From Dipteris shenzhenensis (Eukaryota; Polypodiophyta; Polypodiopsida; Gleicheniales), in the NCBI GenBank assembly GCA_047967505.1, contig CM106541.1: a stretch of DNA of 64,000 nucleotides, one strand, 5' to 3'. Each line of letters opens with the position of its first letter. Within the stretch, counting starts at the first letter, position 1. Under the pieces are notes generated by a model. It saw only the letters and a program-made list of their open reading frames with translations. It had not been told where the DNA came from and did not search any database. Shown one piece after another: positions 31,869 through 42,420 of the stretch. Made by a program: the position numbers and the translations under genes.

Positions 31869-33548
31869 GTGACGAGGCACGAGCAGAGGAGGCACGCCGG
31901 ATTGAGCGAGAGGCAGAGCTGCAGACATCATTGCAGCAGTGGGTGGAGCAGCAGTTTGTGTCTATGTTAGACATGGGATCACGTCGCTCATCGGACGAGT
32001 ACGGACAGCCTCGCAGGACGAGAGCTCACGATCTATATGCTCCAGAGGACTTTGATTCCTCTCAGGCGACTACCCCGAGGACTACCCCTGGTCCGACTCC
32101 TCTCGGTCCTAGCACTGTGACTACCCCTGGTCCGACCCCTCTTCCACGTAGCACTGCGACTACCCCTCAGGGGACTCCTTTGCTAGCCACGCATGGCTTT
32201 GTTGGGACTCCCGACGAGTTTGTAGCGCAGATGAGCGATGAGGAGGCAACGAGATTCTTCTCTCTGCTCTCTCAGAGGACCTCCGCAATTCCTTCCCCTA
32301 CACCGACGGGTGGACGTACTGCCCAGCCATCCCCTCGCGCCCCTTCGACCGCGGGATCATCACCTGCGCATGCCTCCCACAAGGGAAGGAAGAGTAGGAT
32401 GGGCGGCTCATGTTGTTCTGACTCAGGAGATGTAGACAAGTCAGCACACTCACGCTCCTTTAGGTCTCCACTTGGTCCAGAGACACAGTATCAATCAGGT
32501 CCCTTTCCGTCTCCTACTCCCACAGCTACTCCTCGATCCGGAAGCGGTCGCATAGCTTCCACTCCTTCAGACTCTGCTACCGTCAGTCCCCCTTACTCAT
32601 CAGGGGATCTCTCCTATCAAATCACATCTGCCGGAGAGATAATAGAAGACAAAAAGGGCAAAGCAGTGATGGCCGCCATGAGGCGGTTGATGAGTCATCA
32701 CTTCAAGAGCGGCATAAATATCGATTGGCGGTATCAAGATGCCCAAAAGAAGCAGACGGTGATCGATGAGTTAAAACAAAGATATCCTAATCCGCCAAAT
32801 GTGGAGTTTAATAACAATTATATGCTCGAGCGCATGGGTTTGGTCCTAAAGCATCGTAGATCAACCATGCGTACTTCCATTACAAAGGGGTTGGCTAAAC
32901 CCAGCTGGGCAGACAAAGCTGATTGGAAGTACTTCAAGAAGCAACATAGGGACCATCCCGAAATGTTCGAGGGTCAGAGGAGGGCTGCGAAGAGACGGCT
33001 GGACGTCGTAGGTACTTCGCACTTTGGTGCAGGCGGATGGTATGCGTTCGAGGCAACCGTGGTAAGTTTACTTCTTTCCATTTAATGTATTGTTCTATTT
33101 GTTTTACTTACATATTACATGCACTTTAGCTAACTCTAACTCTCGTAAATTGGATCCACAGCAAGCTGCGATGGGTCGTCTTCCTACGGATGCAGAGACG
33201 CGGCGCGCATTTCGGATAGGAACAAAGCCGTGTTTCATTGAGCAAGAGGCAATGGGAGCGACAGTCGATTGGGCTGAGGTGGCTGCTCGCACGGTATAAG
33301 TTTACTCCTACTTGTAATCTCACTTTTTAATTTAAGTTCCAATCTAATTTTCGATTTATATGGTTCACTCTTAGGGTCAAAGCTCAAGCGTCCCATCATT
33401 AGAGACGAGCGATCAACAGGGGCAAGGATCGGATGCAGGTGCCGAGGACGAGGGAGAAGACGCAGGTGTCGGGGACGAGGGAGAAGATGCAGGTGCCGAG
33501 GACCAGGGAACAGGCCAACAAGACGATTCGGATTCGGATTTGGATTAG
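31856..33548 (+). CDS. CACTA TNPA-like (Transposase_24-type) protein, copy B, intact frame
   Basis: Exons 31856 or 31964-33061, 33162-33293 and 33375-33548. Apart from the absence of the nonsense codon (Tyr at the site of the stop in copy A) it is nearly identical to copy A. The open frame extends upstream of the common Met to 31856, through the CACTA terminus and the next 86 bp (CSGDEARAEEARRIEREAEL), created by the tandem duplication junction at 31955. Met 31964 matches the copy A start; whether the fused N-terminus is used is unknown. This is the only mobile-element ORF in the window that looks unbroken over its full length. Confidence 0.7.
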
Positions 33549-33825
33549 TAGTGGTAGTAGCATTTTGTATATCCGCTCGTTAGAGCAATTTTGTATCGCC
33601 CTTTCACAAGGTAATTTTGTTACAAACACAGTTGTATATGTATATGCATTTCTTCCTCATCGTTCACAAGAACAATTTTGTATCACCCTGCAAGCAAGGG
33701 AAATTTTGTTATAAAAAACTTTCTTTTGTAATTTCAAAAAAAAAAAAAGGATTAGTGGGGCTAAACAGGGCCAAAAGGAAGCCCTGTTTAGCCCCACTAA
33801 CCCTTTTTTTTTACTTCTATTAATC

Positions 33826-33995
33826 GTCGCTATATAGCGACGTTTACCAGTGTCGCTATATAGCGATGATTAATAGAGTCGCTATATAGCGACGTTTTCA
33901 TCATCGCTATATAGCGACGTTTGCATCGTCGCTATATAGCGACAATTAACAGCGTCGCTATATAGCCATGGTTTATAGCGACGCTCCTTTTTCGA
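33826..33995. repeat. CACTA subterminal palindromes, set 3
   Basis: Duplicate of set 2 in copy B, with one extra single-base change (GCGACA for GCGACG). Confidence 0.95.
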
Positions 33996-34076
33996 CGATT
34001 TTAACGGCTTTTATAGCGACCTTTGCACCCGTGAAAAAAAAAAATTTTAATGTAAAAAGCGTCGGTATTTCCGTCG

Positions 34077-34100
34077 GAAAATGGCCTATGCCTTGTAGTG
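34077..34100 (-). mobile_element. CACTA element terminus, copy B
   Basis: Same CACTACAAGGCATAGGCCAT terminus as at 31845-31868. Beyond it lies the same coding-looking flank (GACGAGGCACGAGCAGAGGA). Confidence 0.85.
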
Positions 34101-34495
34101 GTGACGAGGCACGAGCAGAGGAGGCACGCCGGATTGAGCGAGAGGCAGAGCTGCAGACATCATTGCAGTAGTGGGTGGAGCAGCAGCTAGGGCGAGGCTG
34201 AGACCAGCGTCTTCTACATGTAGAGACGATTACTCGCGCTGGATTTGAGGCACGAGTATTCGCAGATGCACAGCTATGGGAGTTGAGACACGCATACATA
34301 GAGGAGGCGAGGGAGGTAGAGATGGCAGCGGTGGCACGTGCAGCATGCCCTCCTCTTCATCAGGATGAGGCTGGCCCATCTCATGCAGGTGATGAGGCTG
34401 GCCCATCTGAGCTGCCTTTGCCTGAGGGCACACAGCGGACGGTTGGGCAGCGGGTCATACAGGAGCCACGTCAGTGTTCCACTAGAGGATCATAA
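34101..34495 (+). pseudogene. Unrecognised Arg/Glu/Ala-rich ORF beyond the CACTA terminus
   Basis: Frame GDEARAEEARRIEREAEL continues through a TAG (CAG in the duplicated copy) and a TGA into HVETITRAGFEARVFADAQL and HQDEAGPSHAGDEAGPSEL, ending at TAA 34493-34495. It has an alpha-helical charged body and a short GDEAGPS repeat. It may be the target gene into which the CACTA inserted, or a C-terminal relic of another element. Confidence 0.4.
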
Positions 34496-34914
34496 GTAGA
34501 GCTATCAGATTCGGATTCAGATTGATTGTTTAGGCTTCACACGTTTCTTGTATAGGGATGCACTTCTACAGCATGATGATGATGATGTACAGATTCATTT
34601 TGGTACTTTCATGATATTGTTCCCACTTTTATGATGTATGAGCATTTTCATACTTTCATGATGTTCTTCACACTTTGTTTATTTTAGTTTATCTCAGTTT
34701 ATAGTTTGTTTAAATGTAACATAAACATTTAAAATTAGGAGTATGATTTTGAATTTCGAATATCTCAATTCACACATCTAATATATAAGGTATTTGAAAA
34801 AGAATGCCATGCGAAGTAATTGTAAACATTAAGCATTGAAAAAGTGTTCAAGTTCCAACTTTATCATTTTGAATATCATATTGAATTTTGTATATATCAA
34901 TGCTTGCAATTATT
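34496..34914. other. Non-coding AT-rich region with a duplicated segment
   Basis: A ~110-bp segment (TTAAAATTAGGAGTATGATT onward, from about 34729) recurs at about 34963 inside the start of the satellite block. No genes. Confidence 0.6.
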
Positions 34915-37900
34915 ACACTAAACCTAAGAGCCGTGCGAAGTTTCATCCCCATGTGCGTATTTAAAATTAAGAGTATGATTTTGAATTTCAAATATCTCAA
35001 TTCACACATCTAATACATAATGTATTTTAAAAATAATGCCGTGTGTTGTAATTATAAACATTAAGCATTGAAAAGGTGCTTGTAAAAATGTATGCATTAT
35101 ACCTTCCACGTGGTGCAAACCAGATCAGTTGGAGACCAAATCTTGCATAGATGTATGTCTAGGGTAGCCTAAGAGGCGTGTGAAGTTTCGTCCCCAACAG
35201 GGTTTAGGATTTAGGGTTCAGGGTTTAGGGTCTAGGGTAAATTTAGTCGTGCTAGTAGGGATTGCTTCTACGTGGCACAAACCAAATCAGTTGGATACCA
35301 AATCTTGCATGGATGTACGTCTAGGGTAGCCTAAGGGGCGTGTGAAGTTTCGTCCCCAACAGGGTTTAGGATTTAGGGTTCAGGGTTTAGGGTTTAGGGT
35401 TTAGGGTTTAGGGTTTAGTCGTGCTACTAGGGATTGCTTCTACGTGGTGCAAACCAAATCAGTTGGAGACCAAATCTTGCATGGATGTACGTCTAGGGTA
35501 GCCTAAGAGGCATGTGAAGTTTCATCCCCAACAGGGTTTAGGATTTAGGATTCAGGGTTTAGTCGTGCTAGTAGGGATTGTAAAAATGTACGCATTTGTC
35601 CTTCCACGTGGCGCAAACCAGATCAGTTGGAGACCAAATCTTGCGTGGGTGTACGTCTAGGGTAGCCTAAGAGCCGTGTGAAGTTTCATCCCCAATAGGG
35701 TTTAGGGCTTAGGGTTCAGGATTTAGGGTTTAGGGTTTAGTCGTGCTAGTAGGGATTGCTTCTTCGTGGCGCAAACCAAATCAGTTGGAGACCAAATCTT
35801 GCGTGGATGTATATCTAGGGTAGCCTAAGAGGCATGTGAAGTTTCGTCCCCAACAGGGTTTAGGATTTAGGGTTCAGGGTTTAGGGTTTAGGGTTTAGTC
35901 ATGCTAGTAGGGATTGTAAAAATGTACGCATTTGTCCTTCCACGTGGCACATACCAAATCAGTTGGAGACCAAATCTTGCATTGATGTACATCTAGGGTA
36001 GCCTAAGAGGCGTGTGAAGTTTCGTCCCCAACAGGGTTTAGGATTTAGGGTTCAGGGTTTAGGGTTTAGGGTTTAGTCGTGCTAGTAGGGATTGTAAAAA
36101 TGTACGCATTTGTCCTTCCACGTGGCGCATACCAAATCAGTTGGAGATGAAATCTTGCGTGGATGTACGTCTAGGGTAGCCTAAGAGGCGTGTGAAGTTT
36201 GGTCCCCAACAGATAAGCCCACGTGTGTATTTCATCAGTACATGCGCCATTTTTCATACGTAGTCGTGCTAGTAGGGATTGTAAAAATGTATGCAGCTGT
36301 CCTTCCACGTGGCGCATACCAAATCAGTTGGAGACCAAATCTTGCGTGGATGTATGTCTACGGCAACCTAAGAGCCATGCAAATTTTAATCTCCAACAGA
36401 TAAGTCCACATGCATATTTCGTTAGTACGTGCGCCATTTTTCACACGTAGTCGTGCTAGTAGGGATTGTAAAAATGTACGCATTTGTCCTTCCACGTGGC
36501 GCATACCAAATCAGTTGGAGACCAAATCTTGCATGGATGTACGTCTACGGCAGCCTAAGAGCCGTGCAAAGTTTAATCTCCAACAGATAAGTCCACGTGC
36601 ATATTTCATTAGTACGTGTGCCATTTTTCACACATAGTCGTGCTAGTAGGGATTGTAAAAATGTACGCATTTGTCCTTCCACGTGGCGCATACCAAATCA
36701 GTTGGAGACCAAATCTTGCATCAATGTACGTCTTGGGTAGCCTAAGAGCCGTGTGAAGTTTCATCCCCAACAGATAAGTCCACGTGCATATTTCATTAGT
36801 ATGTGTGCCATTTTTCATACGTAGTCATGCTAGTAGGGATTGTAAAAATGTACGCAGCTGTCCTTCCACGTGGTGCATACGAAATCAGTTGGGCACCAAA
36901 TCTTGCGTGGATATACATCTACGGTAGCCTAAGAGCCGTGCAAAGTTTAATCTCCAACAGATAAGTCCACATGCATATTTCGTTTGTACGTGTGCCATTT
37001 TTCACACGTAGTCGTGCTAGTAGGGATTGTAAAAATGTACGCATTTGTCCTTCCACGTGGCGCATACCAAATCAGTTGGAGACCCAATCTTGCGTGGATG
37101 TACGTCTACGGTAGCCTAATATCCGTGCAAAGTTTAATCTCCAACAGATAAGTCCACGTGCATATTTCATTAGTACATGCGCCATTTTTCACACGTAGTC
37201 GTGCTAGAAGGGATTGTAAAAATGTACGCATTTGTCCTTCCACGTGGTGCATACCAAATCAGTTGGACACCAAATCTTGCATCAATGTACGTCTAGGGTA
37301 GCCTAAGAGCCGTGTGAAGTTTCATCCCCAACAGATAAGTCCACGTGCATATTTCATTAGTATGTGTGCCATTTTTCATACGTAGTCATGCTAGTAGGGA
37401 TTGTAAAAATGTACGCAGCTGTCCTTCCACGTGGCGCATACCAAATCAGTTGGGCACCAAATCTTGCATGGATGTACGTCTATGGTAGCCTAAGAGCCGT
37501 GCAAAGTTTAATCTCCAACAAATAAGTCCACATGCATATTTCGTTAGTACGTGTGCCATTTTTCACACGTAGTCGTGCTAGTAGGGATTGTAAAAATGTA
37601 CGCATTTGTCCTTCCACGTGGCGCATACCAAATCAGTTGGAGACCAAATCTTGCATGGATGTACGTCTACGGCAGCCTAAGAGCCGTGCATTTAATCTCC
37701 AATAGATAAGTCCACGTGCATATTTCGATAGTACGTGCGCCATTTTTCACACGTAGTCGTGCTAGTAGGGATTGTAAAAATGTACGCATTTGTCCTTCCA
37801 CGTGGCACATACCAAATCAGTTGGAGAACAAATCTTGCATCAATGTACGTATAGGGTAGCCTAAGAGCCGTGTGAAGTTTCATCCCCAACAGATAAGTCC

Positions 37901-39055
37901 ACGTGCATATTTCATTAGTATGTGTACCATTTTTCATACGTAGTCGTGCTAGTAGGGATTGTAAAAATGTACGCAACTGTCCTTCCACGTGGCGCATACC
38001 AAATCAGTTGGGCACCAAATCTTGCATGGATGTACGTCTACAGTAGCCTAAGAGCCGTGGAAAGTTTAATCTCCAACAGATAAGTCGACATGCATATTTG
38101 GTTAGTACGTGCACCATTTTTCACACGTAGTCGTGCTAGTAGGGATTGTAAAAATGTATGCATTATACCTTCCACGTGGTGCATACCAAATAAGTTGGAG
38201 ACCAAATCTTGCGTGGATGTATGTCTAGGGTGGCCTAAGAGGCGTGTGAAGTTTGGTCCCCAACAGATAAGTCCACGTGCATATTTCATTAGTATGTGTG
38301 CCAGTTTTGATACGTAGTCATGCTAGTAGGGATTGTAAAAATGTACGCAACTGTCCTTCCACGTGGCGCATACCAAATCAGTTGGGCACCAAATCTTGCA
38401 TGGATGTACGTCCAGGGAGCCCAAGAGCCGTGTGAAGTTTCATCCCCAACAGATAAGTCCACGTGCATATTTCATTAGTATGTGTGCCATTTTTCATACG
38501 TAGTCGTGCTAGTAGGGATTGTAAAAATGTACGCAACTGTCCTTCCACGTGGCGCATACCAAATTAGTTGGGCACCAAATCTTGCGTGGATGTACGTCTA
38601 TGGTAGCCTAAGAGCCGTGCAAAGTTTAATCTCCAACAGATAAGTCCACATGCATATTTGGTTAGTACGTGCGCCATTTTTCACATGTAGTCGTGCTAGT
38701 AGGGATTGTAAAAATGTACGCATTATACCTTCCACGTGGTGTATACCAAATAAGTTGGAGACCAAATCTTGCGTGGATGTATGTCTAGGGTGGCCTAAGA
38801 GTCGTGCGAAGTTTCATTCCCAATAGATAAGTCCACACACGTATTTCGTTAGTACATGCGTCATAGCTCATACGTAGTCGTGCTAGTAGAGATTGTAAAA
38901 ATGTATGCATTGTACCTTCCACGTGGCGCATACCAAATCAGTTCAGACCAAATCTCGCGTGGATGTATGTCTGGGGTGGCCTAAGAATCGTGCAAAGTTT
39001 TATCCCCAACAAGTAAGTCCACACGCGTATTTCATTAGTACGTGCACGAATTTTC
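34915..39055 (-). repeat. Satellite array, right (inverted relative to the left array)
   Basis: About 22 monomers in reverse complement of the left array. From about 36190 onward the standard monomer is about 195 bp and contains AGATAAGTCCACGTGCATAT, GTACGTGCGCCATTTTTCAC and GTCGTGCTAGTAGGGATTG. From 35180 to 36190 the monomers are shorter (about 160 bp) and carry TTTAGGG-like modules in place of the AGATAAGTCCACGTG part. The array joins the right transposase 3' flank at about 39055. Confidence 0.97.
35200..36080. repeat. Telomere-like TTTAGGG modules in six satellite monomers
   Basis: Runs such as GGGTTTAGGATTTAGGGTTC and AGGGTTTAGGGTTTAG occur near 35200, 35360, 35535, 35697, 35855 and 36030, always at the same position in the monomer, between CCCCAACA and GTCGTGCTAG. 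Confidence 0.95.
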
Positions 39056-39059
39056 TTAG

Positions 39060-40430
39060 TCATGTTTTTAAAATGTCCTAAAGCACAAAACAAATTACAA
39101 CATTACTACTAATAAACAATTTTTTGTTTTACAAACACAACAAATCCCATTGAGAAGACATCGGACATCATGTAAAAAATAGAATCTAATACAATGATGT
39201 GTATGAACGTGTATACAGCCATCATATTGAAATACAAAATATGAGTCCATGAAAATTACAATGGTACGGTCACACAGTGAGCCTATACATATCGAATACA
39301 AAAAAGTGTAATCAACTAGTGATACCCAATAAAAATCAATCTGATCAACTGATGATCCCAAAAAATATGATATGTAATGTAGTACTCCTCAGGATCAGCT
39401 CTCATGCCAATAGTTGCAAGTATGCTGTCGTGATCTGCCACTACAAGGCGCCATCGTGGAGTGGACGTCGCCTTGCGAGTGCGAACACGACTCAAAGTAA
39501 TCTTGATCCCAACAACAAGATGAGAATACATGTATGCCTCCTGATCCGCCATGTACTCCTCGAACTCAATATAGCGACCACGCCTCTGTATCTGCTGAAA
39601 ATAGTGGCCACCTATGATCATGCTATGAGCATTGAAGTGCATCCCATGCCCATCCACTGTATCCTCATTCAGCACACTCTTCAGCATAGATCATCGCAAC
39701 AAGTAATAATCCACACCCTCCTCATTGTCCTCCGAAGCGATAACCGCGAAGATATCACCAATACGCAAAATATCTGTAAGTTGGTCATAATCTCTAGAGG
39801 AACTGAATCCCGTATCCTGATCATCATGTACCTGCTCCCAAGGCTGGAAGGGAGAAAGCACTCGCCGTACCCATGGATCGGCCCATGGTATCATGGAGCA
39901 CCCTCCCCAATCATCATCAATGCATGCAGAGCAAAAGCATGCAAACCGTCGAGAAAAGATCGCGGGGTGAGACTCACCTATGCTCCTGATGGAATGGAAA
40001 TCAAGAGTGCCAGGCACAAAACGACAATCAAAAGGCCTAGACCGATCAAGACTCCCAATGTCCACGCACCAAAAATACCGGCTCACCACCCTATCGTCAC
40101 GCGACTGAAATGAGGAGGTAGCACTAGTGGATAAGTGCTGGCTGCACCACCGCACCACATCATGTGCATCCTTGAAGCGATCGGCACTGTGACGCAACTG
40201 GTATCGACGCAAAGCACACTTCACACAAGCACCTGCACCATCGTGCTCTCCCTTACTGTGCCTTGTCTCAAAGTAGCTCCATGTAATCGGAATGCCTGTC
40301 TCACGGTGCCATCTGCAGAACCAATAAAACTATCTAGCGGATTTGAACTGACCACCGCAACCGTCTGACTAGATCCAGTGCCACTGCCATGTGACACCAT
40401 GATCCCTCAAGAAACTATCATAAATCAAGT
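39060..40430 (-). pseudogene. DDE-type transposase, right copy (5' truncated)
   Basis: Reverse-strand copy of the left gene, starting within exon 2 (SFLRDHG) and continuing without the left copy's frameshift: SDGCGGQFKSAR. Two codons are TAG: Trp of WSD and Gln before FYWF. It then runs WHRETG, HGKG-type region, ALRRYQLRHSADRFKD and RPFDCRFVPGTLDFH. It continues through a ~110-residue stretch absent from the left copy (DDDWGGCSMIPWADPWVRR) to EDNEEGVDYYLLR, a TGA (Cys in the left copy), GGHYFQQIQRRG and MRADPEEYYITYHIFW. The 5' half (exon 1) is missing beyond 40430. The right copy therefore shows the internal sequence lost from the left one. Together they indicate an original protein of roughly 900 residues. 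Confidence 0.75.
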
Positions 40431-40700
40431 TAAGCTCTACATAATGCAAAGAGACCACTTACAAAGTTTCAATAACATTTAATCTAAAATGAGTGAGAAA
40501 TTTAGTATTTAATATGACACTCTCTGTTCGTGACAAACGTGTGACCACCCTGGAACCATGCCGTGTGACACAAAGAAATTTTTTGTGTGTGCATCGAATT
40601 TTCGATCAGACTATACGATTGTGTGCACAATAGCAAGTGTGATGTTGTGTCAGAAGACTTCAAAGACTAGATCCATAGGGAAGTAGGTGAGATTTGCATT
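40431..40700. other. No recognised feature
   Basis: AT-rich, no coding sequence or repeat that I can support. Confidence 0.5.
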
Positions 40701-40749
40701 TTTGTGTGCTAAAAAGCTTGTTTTTCCACCTCCTAAGGATTGGGGAGTG

Positions 40750-41829
40750 AACAAAAATTGGACACCCTTAGCTTGCTACTTCCCGCAACTGTTTTCATCA
40801 TGGTCGCCGACGATGCAGATATGGCACCACAACCTTGGCAGTGGATTTGCTTGTGCAATGATCCTAGCTCTCACGACCGAGCACTCATTTGTTGTATGAT
40901 TGGCCATGCAATGTGGACACTAGAAATTTTCTCACCATGGATATGTCTGAGTTCGCGGCTGAGACAAGTGAAGTTTTTGTTCCATGGTCTGCAACATGTC
41001 TTCTTTCAGCTTCATGGTCATGGCCTCTAGGCGATCTTCATTTGATGTTTCAGCAGTGGACTTGGATTTGCCTTTTTTCGAGTGCTTATATCATGTACTA
41101 GATCTGCCGTCATCACTGCTATTGCCTGAGTTGGTCATGCCATCCTCGATGTTAATGGTTGTTGCATGAGCAGTATTGAACGTTTCATAGCTGCTAATCT
41201 TTTTCATATCCTTTTGAATTTCTTTCTTAGTCCTGCAATGAACCATGCCGTGAGGTACTTTGCATCTGGGCATGGGTCACATTTAGTGATAAATCTTTTC
41301 ATCTTACCTAGGTACGTTTGTACATCTTCTCGTTGGCCTTGTTCGATCTTGCTTAGTTGGAGAGCGGGATCATCTTGTAGCCTCTCCATTTAAAAGCGTC
41401 ATTTAAATTCTGTTTGAAGTAGGTCCCATGTGGTGCGCTCTTCCACTAGAAGATTTAGGTACCATTCAGATGCTTCATCAGTTAAGGCCATGGGAAACTA
41501 AGCATCAGTTAAGGCCATGGGAAACCAAGCCCTCTTGGTTTCATGGGGATTGATCTCCACCTCTGCTCGGCATGCGGCATCAAAATGCTGGAGGAATTGG
41601 ACTGGATCTCCCCTATCATTATATTTGGGAAGTTCCAATTTTCCCAAGGGGCGCCTGCCTTGAGTATTATTATTTCTTTCATTAAAGAAATTGTTAGCCT
41701 CTGCATCAAGGTCGATATCCCCATCATTGTCACGAGCCGGCATCCAGCCATGTTGTGGCATGGAGTTAAAGGGAGTGATTGAATTGCAGGGGGGGACTCG
41801 GGGTAGAGGATTTTCAGAGGTAATGGTTG
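40750..41829 (-). pseudogene. Retrotransposon gag with two zinc knuckles
   Basis: On the - strand: a leader with FNSMPQHGWMPARDNDGDID, then LGKLELPKYNDRGDPVQFLQ (a gag start motif), ACRAEVEINPHETKRAWFPM, and after a short duplication LTDEASEWYLNL and WDLLQTEFK. Then come MERLQDDPALQLSKIEQGQR and EDVQTYLGKMKRF, the Retrotrans_gag type found in Ty3/Gypsy elements. It ends in two knuckles, CPHCMANHTTNEC and CHICIVGDHDENSC, near 40930-40780. Frame changes and a stop (GK-stop) show it is dead. No Gypsy pol or LTR is adjacent. The left part meets the Copia-2 LTR at 41829/41830. Confidence 0.75.
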
Positions 41830-41998
41830 TGAGAGTTGTCTCAACAGAAGCAGAACAGAAGAGGGAGAGAGAGAAATAGAGAGCCATACAAGTTTTGGTG
41901 GGTGCAGAACACCCTAATCTTCTTTTTCATTCATTTATATATGTGTTTGAGTATTGTACATAACCGGGGTAAAGGCACAATGACCTTTAACCACCACA
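41830..41998 (-). repeat. Copia-2 3' LTR (169 bp)
   Basis: On the - strand it begins TGTGGTGGTTAAAGG and ends AACTCTCA, and aligns along its whole length with the LTR at 53453-53624. Just upstream (- strand) is a polypurine tract, AAGTGGGAGG. LTR length is short for a plant Copia element. Confidence 0.9.
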
Positions 41999-42051
41999 AC
42001 CTCCCACTTAAAGGACAATGTGCCTTTAAGCGAGAACAATAAGGGAGCATA

Positions 42052-42420
42052 CTATCCAATGCCCATTAATACATGACAATACTCAAACTGCTGACTAGGT
42101 AGACTCTTCGTCAGCATATCTGCAGGGTTATCATCTGTATGAACCTTGACAAGCTCTATGCGCTTGTCCTCAAGTACCTCCCTGATGAAATGGTACCTGA
42201 CCTCAATGTGTTTGGCCTTTGCATGAAAGGCCGGATTCCGTGTTAGTTGAATAGCACTCATGGAATCACTATACAATGTTGGTACACCTGTATAAATCCC
42301 CAAAACTCCCACTAGCCAATCTAGCCATATAGCCTCCTTGCAACCCTCTATGGTTGCAACATATTAAGCCTCTGTGGTAGACAAAGCAACGCACTTCTAT
42401 GCATGAGACATCCACAACAC
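42052..42420 (-). pseudogene. Copia-2 RNase H
   Basis: Frame KCVALSTTEA-stop-YVATIE (TAA for Glu) then EAIWLDWLVGVLGIYTG, LYSDSMSAIQLTRNP, KHIEVRYHFIREVLED and DNPADMLTKSLP: the conserved Copia RNase H C-terminal blocks. A TAG replaces Gln just before KCVALS, separating it from RT. Confidence 0.95.

Larger units (their letters stand above)
29724..31954 (+). repeat. 2,231-bp tandem duplication, copy A
   Basis: Starts TTTGTGTCTATGTTAGACAT and includes the TNPA-like gene, the palindromic subterminal repeats, a CACTA terminus (31845-31868) and 86 bp beyond it. Copy B follows immediately at 31955-34186 (2,232 bp, one extra A in a poly-A run). The copies differ by only a handful of substitutions, so the duplication is recent. 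Confidence 0.97.
31955..34186 (+). repeat. 2,232-bp tandem duplication, copy B
   Basis: Second copy of the unit at 29724. Its end (CAGCAG at 34181-34186) continues into single-copy sequence CTAGGGCGAGGC, which marks the original right border of the unit. Confidence 0.97.

Noticed and set aside
34915-39055. CRISPR-like array
   Set aside because: Units of 160-195 bp without unique spacers, telomere-like modules and plant context; it is a satellite.
39440-39455. CACTACAAGG resembling a CACTA terminus
   Set aside because: It lies inside conserved transposase codons (antisense of a WRL-type segment) and lacks the rest of the terminus; coincidence.
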